Shown here piece by piece: positions 21,790-32,444 of a stretch of DNA of 64,000 nt. The notes under the pieces were generated by a model, which saw only the letters and a list, made by a program, of their open reading frames with translations, made no database searches and was not told where the DNA came from. Both the position numbers and the translations under genes were made by a program. Positions within the stretch are counted from its first letter, which is position 1, and each line of letters opens with the position of its first letter. The stretch comes from Bettongia penicillata ogilbyi (Eukaryota; Chordata; Mammalia; Diprotodontia; Potoroidae). Where the stretch lies: contig JAJHZJ010000061.1 in NCBI GenBank assembly GCA_023548195.1, positions 3,864,297 to 3,928,296 of the forward strand, in the 5' to 3' direction.

Positions 21790-22092
21790 ACATATGAAAA
21801 AGGGATTAGGCTGCTTGCTCCCAGAAGATAAAACTAACATCAGCAAGTGGAAACTCCAGAGTGGCGGATTTCAGTCAATGTAAGTGAAAGTTTCCTAACA
21901 TTTTGAGCTACTCAAAAGCAGAATGGGCTATCTTGATTGTACAGGTTTCCTTTTCACTGGAGATCTTTCTTCAGAGGCTAGACAATCAATATACTTTGTT
22001 GGGTATATTCTAAAAGCAGTCTTCTTCAGGTAGAGGTTAGCCAAGGTGATCTGAAGTCCATCCCAATTTGGAGATTCTTTGCTTCTGTGAAG
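21790..22092 (+). repeat. CR1/L3 LINE 3' end
   Basis: Reads 'gagctactcaaaagcagaat', 'gggctatcttgattgtacag', 'ttcagaggctagacaatcaa' and ends 'gatctgaagtccatcccaat' / 'gagattctttgcttctgtg'. This is the CR1/L3 3' terminus in sense orientation. It could be the last piece of the copy seen at 17.74 and 20.51 kb. Confidence 0.8.
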
Positions 22093-22268
22093 TTCAGGTT
22101 ACAGTATGAAAATATGGATTAACAGCACAGAAGGAAAAGATTTTGGAGGTTTGTCTCATATTAAATGTGAAATATTATGGCATTGCTTTCTGCATCCACC
22201 CTTATTCTAACCCCTATCATTAATTGACTGCATTACAAGAAATAATCAGAATAAGGGATGTATTCATC

Positions 22269-22767
22269 TGTAATGGTAATTTAAATGGAAAAATCTTTCC
22301 CATACATTAATAGGCCCATGTGATCTGACTGGGCCACATGGAAGTCTGAGTCACATGGAGCCTATGGTGGGAGGAGTTTGCTGAACAGGTAAAGTGGGAG
22401 AGGATGGAGCAGGAAGTGAGTTGGGAAAGTAAAAGCAGGCAGCAACTAGCATGAGTGGGAAAGTGAGCTTGTGATTTTGTTTAAGGAAGCCTGTTCATGA
22501 TTTGTTTAAGGAAGCTGGTTTGTTGTTAGGCAATAGAGGGATGGCTTGGGGATTGTAGTGTCCCCTATGTTGTTGCTGTGTATAGATTTCATTGTTACTA
22601 TGATGGACTTGATTTTGTAGTGTTGGGATTCAGCTTTCTGATGTTTTATGAATGTTTTGGTTCTGTCTTCCATGTGGAGAGTCTGTTATATTTTGCAGTT
22701 CAGAACTGTGCTGACATATTTATAGCAACTGAAGGTGAATGTAGGGAAATATCACATTGGTGCTATA
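22269..22767 (+). mobile_element. Solo LTR of an endogenous retrovirus-like element, copy 1
   Basis: Starts 'tgtaatggtaatttaaatgg' and ends '...ggtgctata', so the terminal CA has changed to TA. It is flanked by the exact 5-bp duplication TCATC (22,264-22,268 and 22,768-22,772). It shares its order of blocks with copy 2: 'aataggcccatgtgatctg', 'gtttgctgaacag', 'actatgatggacttg' and 'gagagtctgttatattttgc'. The polyadenylation signal of copy 2 is mutated here. A 5-bp duplication is typical of class III (ERVL-like) insertions. No internal viral sequence is present. Confidence 0.8.
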
Positions 22768-22804
22768 TCATCTCATTGTACTTTGCTTTTTGTTCTTGTT
22801 GAGT

Positions 22805-22950
22805 ACTTTTCCAACTCATTTTAGAGATGAGGAACAGAGGCAAACTGAGTTAAGTCATGCAACTAGTAAGCATCTGAGGCTAGTTTCAACCTCATGAAGA
22901 TGAGTCTTCCTGATTCTAGGCCTGACACTTATCCACTGTGGCTCTAGGCA
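22805..22950 (-). repeat. MAR1/WSINE-type SINE (antisense, partial)
   Basis: Reads 'tccaactcattttagagatg', 'gaacagaggcaaactgagtt', 'cctcatgaagatgagtcttc' and 'cactgtggctctagg'. Confidence 0.8.
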
Positions 22951-22964
22951 CCATAAGCCCATAT

Positions 22965-23530
22965 CTGACATACCGTATCTAGTTGTGATTGCCCTATTTG
23001 AAAAGGGAAATTGAAATGCTTGGATGAATCAAAAGCAGAGCTTCTGTGATAGTAAAACTTATTGCTAATGCAAAGCATAATTAAAAGATCCAGGGATATA
23101 TATTCTGGAAAACAAAAGATTGGTTTGACAGAGGAGAAAGATGTTTGATGACTCCAAATATCAAAGGTCTCTGATTTCCAAGAGGTCTTATACTTATTCT
23201 GCCAGATGGTAAAACAAAATTAGTTGGTACAAACTATAGACACAGATTTGGGTTCAAAATAAGGAAGAATTTGACTAACAATCCTAGCTGTCAAGCAATT
23301 GAAATGGAGTTAGGTAGTGAGTGAGCTCTCCTCCACTGCTAGACATACTAATACAGTCTAGGTGACCGCTATTCCTGGATCTTAGCTTGAGGATTTCTAC
23401 ATTGGATTAGGGAGGTATAATAGAGCATGATGAAATGAAAGCCCTTTGAATTTCATTTCAAAATTTATAATTCTCTGATACTATGGGTTGGACTAGATGA
23501 TCTCTAAGATCTCTCTATCATTGTGTAGAG
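22965..23530 (+). repeat. CR1/L3 LINE 3' end, second copy
   Basis: Follows the CR1/L3 consensus over about 560 bp: 'tatctagttgtgattgccct', 'ggtctctgatttccaagagg', 'ttgggttcaaaataaggaag', 'ctaacaatcctagctgtcaa' and the terminal 'gggttggactagatgatctc'. It overlaps in consensus position with the copy at 21.79 kb, so it is an independent insertion. Confidence 0.85.
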
Positions 23531-23699
23531 TTAACAATTGCTAGGTAGGCAAATTGTAGATTCTGAGAAAGAGGGAATCCCAAAGGAAAAACATAGTAAT
23601 AACCCTGATCAAGAGGCAAAAGTAGATTGCATCATATAAAATCATAATAGGAAGAAGTGACCCAAAAAATATTATATTGAAGCATTCAATTAAATTTAA

Positions 23700-24490
23700 G
23701 AGGAGCACTTTTTAAATTTTTCCCATTTAATGATATTTTATTTTTTTCTAATTACATGTAAAGGCAGTTTTCAACATATATTTTTATAAGATTTTGGGTT
23801 CCAAATTTTTCTCCCTCCCTTACTTTTCTTCTCCCTCCCCAAGATGGAAGCAATATGATGTCGACTATATAAGCACAATCATATCGATCATAATTCCACA
23901 TTAGTCATGTTGTGAGAGAAGAATCAGAACAAAAGGGAAAAACCATGAAAAAGAAAAAACAAAAGGTGAAAATCTCATGATTTGATCTTCATTCAGACTC
24001 CACAGTTCTTTCTCTGAATATGGATAGCATTTTCCATCATGAGTCTTTTGGATTTGTCTTGGATCATTGCATTGCTGAGAAGAGCTAAGTCTATCATAGT
24101 TTATCATTCCACCATGTTGCTATTACTGTGTACAATGTTGTCTTGGTTCTGTTCACTTCAGTCAGTATCAGTTCATCTAAGTATTTCTAGATTTTTCTGA
24201 AGTCCTCCTGCTCATCATTTCTTTTAGCACAATAGTATTACATTACATTCATATACCCCAACTTGTTCAGCCATTCCCCAACTGATAGGCATCCCCTGTT
24301 TCCAATTCTTTGCCACCACCAAAAGAACTGCTATAAATATTTTTGTACATGTGGGTCCTTTTTGCTTGTTTATGATCTCCTTGGGATACAGATCTAGAAG
24401 TAGTATTGCTGGATCAAAGGTAGGCACAGTTTTATAGTTCTTTCAGCATAGTTCCAAATTGAAGAGCGCTTTTTTAATAGATCACCATCT
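23700..24490 (-). repeat. L1 LINE 3' end (antisense)
   Basis: Plus-strand order: 'ttctaattacatgtaaaggc', 'gatggaagcaatatgatgtc', 'ccatcatgagtcttttggat', 'cagccattccccaactgata', 'tataaatatttttgtacatg' and 'ggatacagatctagaagtag'. Same subfamily as 19.4-20.1 and 55.3-57.5 kb. Truncated at its 5' end near 24,490. Confidence 0.92.
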
Positions 24491-24564
24491 TCCTCATGGC
24501 TTAAAGGCATTGGTGCGAACCAAAGAATTCATTATGGACAGCTCATTGATTCATTTGCTAATTG

Positions 24565-24665
24565 ACTGATTAATTCTTTCATTCCTTCAACAAATGTTGA
24601 TTGAGTGTCTGCTATGTTTAAGGCACAATATTAAAATGTATGATGCCATTATAGGACTAAAGAAA
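24565..24665 (+). repeat. Old interspersed repeat fragment (unnamed family)
   Basis: Contains 'tcattccttcaacaaatgtt' and 'gattgagtgtctgctatgtt', the 5' wording of the family seen at 17.94 kb. Confidence 0.45.
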
Positions 24666-24984
24666 ACCAGGAAGAACGAGGAAACACAAAGTATGAATCA
24701 ATCTATGGGGACATTGGAGCCAATTCTATTCAACATGCTCTCATTGCTTTCTATTAAAATATGCTTCTAGTTTGGACTTGACTGAGTCATTGGATGCATG
24801 AATTGTATGCGTGATTTCTCTGTTGTTCATTGGCAGATCTAAAATGAGCTATAAGTAGGAACTGTATGGGTCGTTCAAAAGGAACTGCAAAGTTGAAATA
24901 TGAAAAGAAGTTGAATTTGCTGCGAGAGTTGCTTGCAGAAGGGAGGATCTACTCTATCCCTCTGATAAGTAGCTCTTTGGCTAG

Positions 24985-25135
24985 AGCTAACATTTATAGA
25001 GTACTTCAAGATTTATAAGTCACTTTAAACATGTTATTTCATTTGATCTTAAAACAATCCATGAGATAGATGCTAGTATTACCCCCATTTTACAGCTGAA
25101 GAAACTGAAGCCCAGAAAACTTAAGTCTAGTGCTC
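24985..25135 (-). repeat. MIR SINE (antisense)
   Basis: Reads 'catttatagagtacttcaag', 'attacccccattttacagct' and 'gaagaaactgaagcccagaa'. Confidence 0.8.
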
Positions 25136-25620
25136 TATCATAAGATAGATGTCACATTTTTATCATATTACCTAAAGAAAGGAGTGGGGCCCAGATGTCA
25201 GCATAGTAGAGAATAGAAAATAAGTACAACTTCCACATCATGCAGATTAAAGGCATGTTGCCTCCATGATCTGGAAAATCTGTGTAAAATTTTTTGGCCT
25301 CCTTTCATACCAGAAAAGAAGTCTGAATTATTATGGCATTAAAAGATAAAATGTGTTGCTATTATACAATACTAGATATATATTTTATGCACTTCTGATT
25401 TCTAAATTTTATTCCATGTCATTTGCTGGTCTTCATGTGCCATTTGAGGTTTCTGCAAAACCCCCAAAATTCCCATTGAATTTCTTCTCCAAGCCACAAT
25501 ATATTGAAACCACAACGGGGAAGTCATGATGTGGAAGTGATAATGCATAATGCATAACGCATAATGCACTGGAAAGAAGGCTATATTAGAGGACACCTCC
25601 TCTTCATTCCTGCCTCCAGA
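25136..25620. other. Unassigned sequence containing a heptamer array
   Basis: No gene is seen. A perfect-period array of four 7-bp TAATGCA units lies at 25,541-25,568 (annotated separately). Confidence 0.4.
25541..25568. repeat. Four tandem TAATGCA heptamers
   Basis: Units at 25,541-25,547, 25,548-25,554, 25,555-25,561 and 25,562-25,568. The third has TAACGCA. The repeated junction TAATGCAT resembles homeodomain/POU-type core sites, but no function is shown. Confidence 0.9.
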
Positions 25621-25621
25621 C

Positions 25622-25765
25622 TTTTTAGCTACAAGACTGTTGGTGAGATATCTTCATGTGTAAAATGGGGATAATAAGTGCCTACATCACAGGGTTCATA
25701 TGAGGAAAGTTATATTAAATTTGAGGAGATCTGGAAGTATTATGAGTCATTATTTTAATAAGTGA
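25622..25765 (+). repeat. MIR SINE remnant
   Basis: Reads 'tcttcatgtgtaaaatgggg', 'ataataagtgcctacatcac' and 'tgagtcattattttaa', the MIR core and tail. Confidence 0.7.
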
Positions 25766-25769
25766 AGAA

Positions 25770-26105
25770 GCCAAGATTTGCCTAACTGCAAAACTGGTTA
25801 TAAGGACCAACTATTAATTTGCTTTAGAAGGAGTAGCTGGTGGACAGAAATAGGGTCAAAGTTAAGTTAAGACTTTCAGGTGGCAGCTTTAGCAATCAGG
25901 TGCTCCAGAAAGGTGAAGTAGGCAAATGCCAGGTAAGTATAGGAAGACCTGAGACCTAGAAAGATATTCTTTGAAGGCCAAATAAAGAAGAGTCTTTCTT
26001 ATTTAGAGACCCAGAGTCAAGGACAAGAATTCCAAGAGTCCAAGAGCTAAGGAAACCTTCAAGATGGATGAGGTAATCATTCATAAAGTCCATGCTAAAG
26101 GTCCC
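25770..26105. other. Unassigned intergenic sequence
   Basis: No gene or confident repeat was recognised. Confidence 0.4.
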
Positions 26106-26109
26106 AGAA

Positions 26110-26312
26110 CAGGATTGGGGAACCTGCAGCCTTGAGGTTGCTTGTGGCAATCTCGGTCTTCAAGTGTGGCCCTTTGACTGAATCCAAATTTCATAGAACA
26201 AATTCCTTTAATAAAAGGATTTGTTCTACCTAAGTTGGACTCAATCAGAAGGCCATACCCAAGGACTTAGAAAGCCGCATGTGGCCTCAAGGCCACAGGT
26301 TCCCCACCTCTG
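26110..26312. mobile_element. Palindromic hAT-type MITE
   Basis: About 203 bp that is one long imperfect inverted repeat. The first 28 bases match the reverse complement of the last 28 at 23 positions (shared GGGGAACCTG and GCCTTGAGG). The centre (26,195-26,227) is a hairpin around 'cctttaataaaagg'. The ends resemble hAT-Charlie termini (CAG-N-GGTGGGGAACC). There is no coding capacity. A second, shorter relative is at 32,273-32,414. Confidence 0.85.
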
Positions 26313-26319
26313 TGCTAGA

Positions 26320-27425
26320 GCCTAAGGGATAAATCTTTGAGGATAACCCTTAGACAATGTAACTTTTCCAAACTGGAGGGTCTGATATCTAGAGGTAGAA
26401 GTTGGAAGCAGATTCTTACAAAGACTAGGAACCTAGAGCCTTGGAAATCTGAGTTGCTCTCAGAAACCTTCAACCTTGATTGGGCATCTCAATTTGGAGA
26501 GATTGTGACAGCTACCTTCATGGGCAGTTTCTGGAAGAAAGAATTTGACCAGAAAACAGGATGAGGTTAAGAAGTGTCTAGTACATTTGAATCAAAGGTC
26601 AGAGTCAATTTTTAAGACCCCTATAACTTTGTCCTTTATCTCTTTGATTTAAACCCTTGGATAGCACTCTTCAGTGACTGGTAGTAATAGTGCAAGTTTG
26701 TTTTTTAGTGATTGGCTGTAAAAATACAGCAAATTTGTTAACAAAGGAGTATGTGCTAATTTCAGAACTAGCGAGAAAGGAATAAGTGAAAAATGTAAGT
26801 CCCTCTGAGCAGACAAAACTGAATACCGGGAACGCCAAGTTGGAAAGAGTAAGAAGTGGCACCAAAAGGCTAGTAGAAGGGGGCAGTCATGTCTTAAGGC
26901 TCAACAGTAGAAGAAAAGTGGGAGCCCCTGGGTACCCAATATGCCTGTGACACCTATAGAAGGAAGAGCTAAGAGGAGGACCCCAGAAAATGGGACTACC
27001 TAAAACTTTCGCCGGTACTATTTTTAAGATTTTTCCATTTGTTCTTAATAAGGACCTATTGATAAAAATTGGAAGCACAGTATATGGCAAGTCTGATCTC
27101 TTCTAATTGCCACTGGGAGTCCAGAAGATCCCAGTAAGTCTGAGAGAGGTTTCAAGATATGCAGACTTCTATGTTTCGTCCTGCAAACCCTTGCTATCCA
27201 CATCACCAGGATTTTAGAAGTATTAATGTGGTAGTGATTATGTAGTTCTAAAAACACAGCTGAATAAGAACTCTAGATGAATATGAAGTCTTGTTATTAT
27301 AAATTAAAATTTCTGGAAAGTTAATTTTGTTAAGGAAATAAATTAAGGAAACTATCTTATTAATACTCTGATTCAATATGATATAATTTGGCCCTCCATA
27401 TTAGCTTTCTGGTACTGGTGCTTCT
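26320..27425. other. Unassigned intergenic sequence
   Basis: About 1.1 kb with no confident repeat or gene. Short frames on both strands show no coding signature. Confidence 0.4.
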
Positions 27426-27429
27426 ATTC

Positions 27430-28990
27430 AGAAGAATCTTAGAGTAAGAAGAGGCCTCACAAGTTGTTTTGTCCACCCATGACTCAACAGAAATTTCTAT
27501 TCCATGTTCCTTAAGAACATCCCTGAAAAATCAGTGATGGGAAATCTAGACTTGAAGACTTCAGTGACAGTAGTCGACTTTCTATTTTCTTTGGCAATCC
27601 ATTCTATTTATGGCAAACTAACTCTGGGGTGGTTTTCCCTTCTATCAATTTTAAATCTGCCACTCTATACCTTCCACTCATCACTCTTAGTTCTGCCCTC
27701 TGTGGCCAAATAAAAACACCTTATTCCTTTCTTGTGTGACAGCCATGTAAATATATGGACAGTCATTGCGCCTCCCTTAAGTTTTCCCAGTTCAGTCCCC
27801 AGTTCCTTCTCACCATCCTGGCCATCTTTCTTTGGATGAATACCAGGCTTCAATATCCTTCCTAAAATGTGACATCTTGAACTGAACACAATACTCCAGC
27901 TGTAGTCTGAATATGACAGAATACAATGGAACTAGGGCTTCTCTAGATCCCAACATCTCTGTCTCTTAGTGCAGCCTAAACTGCTTTCTCCTTTTGGGTG
28001 TCACACTTTTGACTCACCTTGACCTGTCAGTCCACTTAAAACACTTATGTCTTTTTGCATGCAATCTATTGTCCAGCCATAGCTATTCAATCCTTTGCTT
28101 GTACCATTGATTATTGTAACCTAAGCAGAGGATTTTACATTTAACCCCATCAAATTCCTAGGCTGCTTAAATCTTGCTTGTGTTGGTTATCTTTCCTGGC
28201 TTTCCATCATCTGCACATTTATAATTCTCATCCATTGCTACTAGGAGCCAAATACAAAAAGTCTAATCCTCTTTCACATGACAGACTTTCAAATGCTTAA
28301 AATCTTCTCTTCAATGAGATTGAAAAGAGAGTTCTGCATTACTCTACTGGAAATATTTGTGGTTAAAACATTGATCTAAGTATTGATAATTTTGAGGTCC
28401 TATTGTTCAACTAAGCATTAATCCCCCAAATTATATTATCATATGTCCTATATCATTCCAGCTTCTCCACAGGCCATTATGCAATACCTTGGTTAGATTC
28501 AGGTATATTATATCTATATCATTTCCTTATCTACCATTCAAGTAACGCCATCACAAAAGGAAATCAAATTAGTCTTGTTTTTTTCCCATGAAATCTTGGT
28601 AGTTCCTAATAACCACTATTTTCCTTTCCCAAAATATCCAAATATTTAGAAAACTGTTTGAGAATTTCTTGGTAATAGGTAACACTATCACCAGCATATA
28701 ATTTTAAAAATGAAACTTTTTCTCATTTTGGAAAATTGGAACATTTCTCCATTTTATTTATGTGTCATTTCTCTTGGTCTTCATGATTTCTTAATGATTG
28801 TGTACTGTAGTTTAGTAGTCACAGCTGCAAATTATTTCAATACCATCAGATGTACCACCAGGCCAGGTGACTTGAGCTCACTGAAGGGAGATAGCTGCTG
28901 TCATAATCTTCTCATTTATCTTGGACAATTGTTCTCCTCAAAACATTTTTGTTCCATCATTTTAAGTGTGAAGATGATAGATAAATCCAG
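27430..28990 (-). repeat. CR1/L3 LINE, 1.5-kb ORF2 relic (antisense)
   Basis: The plus strand follows antisense CR1/L3 wording in order: 'tctttctttggatgaatacc', 'aaaatgtgacatcttgaact', 'gaacacaatactccagctgt', 'ccaatttataattctcatcc'-like text, 'ggaaatcaaattagtcttgt', 'gaaaattggaacatttctcc' and 'ccaggccaggtgacttgagc'. On the minus strand, 28,441-28,530 translates to D-I-I-Y-L-N-L-T-K where active elements have D-I-V-Y-L-D-F-S-K, the reverse transcriptase region. Stops and indels make it a dead copy. It is the longest CR1/L3 remnant in the window. Confidence 0.85.
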
Positions 28991-29765
28991 ATAAAGAAAG
29001 TCAATTCTTTAGCATTTGAATGGATATTGGAATAAGACCAATATACAACACTCATCCTCTTGCAACATGAGTTAGGCTAGTATTTCTCTAAAAGGTGACA
29101 AAGCTGTCCCCAGAATTTGATTGCCTGAGACTAGGGAGGAGGTTTAAACTGTACTCCTTTTGATGCAAATTTCTGGTAGTCTCTGAACAGATTGAGATTG
29201 TTTTCTGGTCACTTCAGGCCATAAAAATCCCAACCATATGGAATAGGGACCTTCTGGCTTGGTGGATGCCCCAAGACTGCAAATTACTATACTTCCGCCT
29301 GACAACCAAATGAATTTCCATATAGAGTCAAAGGGTGGGGGTGTGAGGTATCTATCCAAAATAAGTGCTGGTGTATACATGTTGAATATCCATTCTTTGT
29401 CATGTCAAAGTAAATTTCCATTTGTTAACTGTTGAATAAATGTCTTATTTTAAGCTAACATCAAACACATAGTCTATATATATTCCTGAGTCAAGCCTGC
29501 TCTTAACAGATAGCATGATCTCATTAATTTGGGCAGTCCCTCCTGTGGAACAAATTGCAGCCTACCCATGCCTTCTCATTCTGGGTGATTCTTTTATATG
29601 TCTTTGTATAAATTGTTTATTGATGATCTAAGCAAAATGCTAGAACTTTTTTGTAGGTCTTTCACTATTGGATAAATATCTGTGTAACACTTAAACTTTT
29701 TGTCTTTTTATCTCTTTCTTGCTATTTGTATATTTCCTACATGATTTGGGTATAGTGGCAAGTAT
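28991..29765. other. Unassigned intergenic sequence
   Basis: No gene or confident repeat was recognised. It may contain further decayed LINE sequence. Confidence 0.4.
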
Positions 29766-29769
29766 GCTT

Positions 29770-29890
29770 TATTTACATAAAGATCACTTCTGTGTGGTCT
29801 TGGCCAGATCGCTTACCTCCCTTAGGTCTCAGTCTCTGTCTGACAAATGGACTGAGCTCCTTTCTAACTCTGAAACTCACATTCTGTTAT
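29770..29890 (+). repeat. MIR-like SINE remnant
   Basis: Reads 'tgtggtcttggccagatcgc', 'tctcagtctctgtctgacaa' and 'gactgagctcctttctaact'. Confidence 0.6.
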
Positions 29891-29944
29891 TTCCTACTCT
29901 TCACACTTTCTGCTGTTGCTTTATAACTATAGAATATTACAAAG

Positions 29945-30130
29945 ATCACTAGATGGACTCCGAATACTAGGCATTGTTCTAAGACCTTTCAATTTGCTAG
30001 CTCAGTTTCCTCATCTGCTAAATGCTATTAATAATAACACCTGCTTTGCCAACAACACTGGGTTGGGGAGGGATAAGTTAGACAACATATTAAGCTCTTT
30101 TATAAATTATGAAGTGTCATGAATTAGAGG
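29945..30130 (+). repeat. MIR SINE
   Basis: Reads 'gctcagtttcctcatctgct', 'aatgctattaataataacac' and tail 'attatgaagtgtcatgaatt' / 'attatcattatt'. Confidence 0.75.
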
Positions 30131-30149
30131 AAATATTATCATTATTAAT

Positions 30150-30910
30150 AATATTTTTTTTAAAAAGTAGATTAATGTAGATTGAATTATTATTGGTCAG
30201 GATCCTAAAAAGAATTCAACAGTTCTCAAGAATTTGTAATGAAAGGCTTACACATTTTGGCCAAAAGTTTCTTAGTTTCCTCTTGAGTGTCTTCAAATTC
30301 TTATGAGTGCCATCTGGCAGTAATGATTTATTTACATGTAGATTGTCAATCAAGTCTAGGATGCTGTATTCATTTGTCACTATTTTGATCAAGTGCTTCT
30401 GCCTTGTCTTCTTTAAGAATGTTAATCAAGAAAAATAAAAAGAAATTATTTTCTATCTCTTAACTTTAATCCTTAGACTCAGTTTTTGTGCTGTTGTGAT
30501 CATCCTGTTTTCTCAGTGATTCTTTAGTTGGCTTCCCATGTATGATTAACTTTAAAAATGTTTTTAATTGACTTTGGAATTCTTTGAAAGTTTGTTCTTA
30601 AATTCTTTTTGCTTGCTGATTTCTTTTCTCTGGATATGACCAGTGTTGTGGGCAAGCGAAAAAAGTTTGCCTGGGCAAGCTTTTAAGTCTTTAAGATTCT
30701 TTGAATCTTTAAGATTCTTCTTCTCTTCTCATATGGTCTATTTTTATAATACCAATTAATCATGCAGTTTAATTACTCAGCTGAATATAGTTCAATATAC
30801 AGTAATTGTTTAATAAATACTTCTATATTTAAGTAAATGCCATATACATCATCACCATGATATCATGCTGACTGCTGAAGATGTAAAAATGAAATGACAC
30901 TGTCATCAAC
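30150..30910. other. Unassigned intergenic sequence
   Basis: About 750 bp, AT-rich, with no recognised gene or repeat. A local direct repeat of 'tctttaagattctt' occurs at 30,690-30,720. Confidence 0.4.
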
Positions 30911-30914
30911 AGAG

Positions 30915-31010
30915 CTGTAATTAATCAAGTGACTGCCATATGTCAGGAAAGTTTCTGCCCTCAAGGAATTTCCAGTCTACTGTGGAGGAAAACATGTATA
31001 TAAATAAGTA
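30915..31010 (+). repeat. Old interspersed repeat fragment (unnamed family)
   Basis: Reads 'gactgccatatgtcaggaaa', 'gccctcaaggaatttccagt' and 'gaggaaaacatgtatataaa', as in the 17.94- and 47.34-kb relatives. Confidence 0.45.
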
Positions 31011-31014
31011 TATA

Positions 31015-32190
31015 TGTTCCTAACTATGCATAGGGAGTGAATTCTTATCCAAGCAACGCATAAAAGAAATCTCAAGATAAAAATAAATAATTTTGATTAT
31101 ATGAAATTGAAAAGCTTTTGCACACACGGCAATGATTGTATCTGGGATAAGAAGGAAAGCACTTAAATGAGGAAAAAAAAAACAACTTTGTATTAAATTA
31201 CTCAAAGGTTTTGTCCCTAAGACACAGAGACGCCTAACAGTAATATGTAAGACCAAAAGTCACTCACCAACAGATAATATGAATAAAAAATTATCAAAAG
31301 AAGAACTGCAAAGTATTTAACCATATGACAAGATTTCTTTATATCCCTAATAATAACGACACAAGGCAAAACAATCCTAAGGCTTCACTGCGTACTCAAC
31401 AAATTTGTGAAGATGACAAAAGTGGGAATAGGAAATGTTGGGAGGACTGTGGGATGATAGGCCCATTAATGCATTGCTAATGGTGCTATGACTTCTTACA
31501 GATATCCTTGGGAACAACTCGGAATCACCCAAAAAAAGTGGCTAAAATATCCAAACAATTAAACAAAGAGATGTTATTTTTAGTCATATATCCCAAGAAG
31601 GTTCCAAAAAAGACATTCTCCATATACACTAAAATATTTATAGCAACACTTTTGTGGTACCAGAGAAATGAAAGTACAGTAGACGACCATCAATTGGATA
31701 ATAGCTAAATAAATCACAGTACAGGAATGTAAAAAATATTACTGTGCTGTAAGAATTAACTCAGGGCAGGTAGATGGCACACTGGATAGAATGCCAGGCT
31801 TGGAGTCAGGAAGACTCATCTTCCTGGGTTAAAATTCAGCATCAAACACTGACTAGCTGTGTGCCCTTGGGTAAGTCACTGAACCCTGTCTGCCTCAGTT
31901 TCCTCATCTGTAAAGTGAGCTGGAGAAAGAAATGGCAAACCCTCTAGCCAAGAAAACCACAAAAGGGGTCGCAAAGAATCAGATGATTGAAAACCAAAAA
32001 AATAAAAATAAAAAAATAACCAAGAATCAGCATATATAATGGGTACAGAGAATTACGGAAGGATTTAACACGAATTGATCCAAAGTGAATTAAGAAGAGC
32101 CAGGAAAACAATATTCATAATGATGACAAAAATTTAAATCCACAAAATTGCACATTTAATGTTTTGAATTACAATAAATAAAATGTTTGG
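31015..32190 (+). repeat. Old L1 LINE copy interrupted by a MAR1 SINE
   Basis: Decayed end of ORF2 in sense orientation: 'ttgattatatgaaattgaaa', 'agcttttgcacacacggcaa', 'tatatcccaagaaggttcca', 'aaaatatttatagcaacact' and 'catcaattggataatagcta'. After the SINE at 31,764-32,019 it resumes with 'taacacgaattgatccaaag' and 'gaagagccaggaaaacaata'. Many stops are present. Confidence 0.8.
31764..32019 (+). repeat. Full-length MAR1/WSINE-type SINE inside an L1
   Basis: Complete from the tRNA-like head 'gggcaggtagatggcacact' through 'ttggagtcaggaagactcat', 'gcctcagtttcctcatctgt' and 'gagctggagaaagaaatggc' to an A-rich tail. Flanks share an approximate duplication: 'aagaatta' at 31,751 and 'aagaatca' at 32,022. 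The internal head sequences correspond to RNA polymerase III A and B boxes ('gggttaaaattc'). Confidence 0.93.
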
Positions 32191-32272
32191 AAATCATGAA
32201 GACCAAGAGTATCAGGGAAGCCTTAGGAGAAGAAACTTTCCTCCTTCTCCTTTGAAGGGTAGTAATGGGTAG

Positions 32273-32414
32273 CAGAGGTGGGGAACCTGCAGCCTTGAGA
32301 GCACACGTGCCCCTCTAGGTCCTCAAGTACTTAAAGTTTGGATTCAGTCAAAGCGTCACACTTGAGAACCTAGGGGCCACATGTGACCCTGAGGCCACAG
32401 GTTCCTCGCCTCTG
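32273..32414. mobile_element. Palindromic hAT-type MITE, internally deleted
   Basis: Opens 'cagaggtggggaacctgcag' and closes with 'gaggccacaggttcctcgcc' then 'tctg', the same inverted ends as 26,110-26,312. The central hairpin is missing, leaving about 142 bp. Confidence 0.8.
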
Positions 32415-32444
32415 GATGAACCATTACATATATTGTCAGATTTG

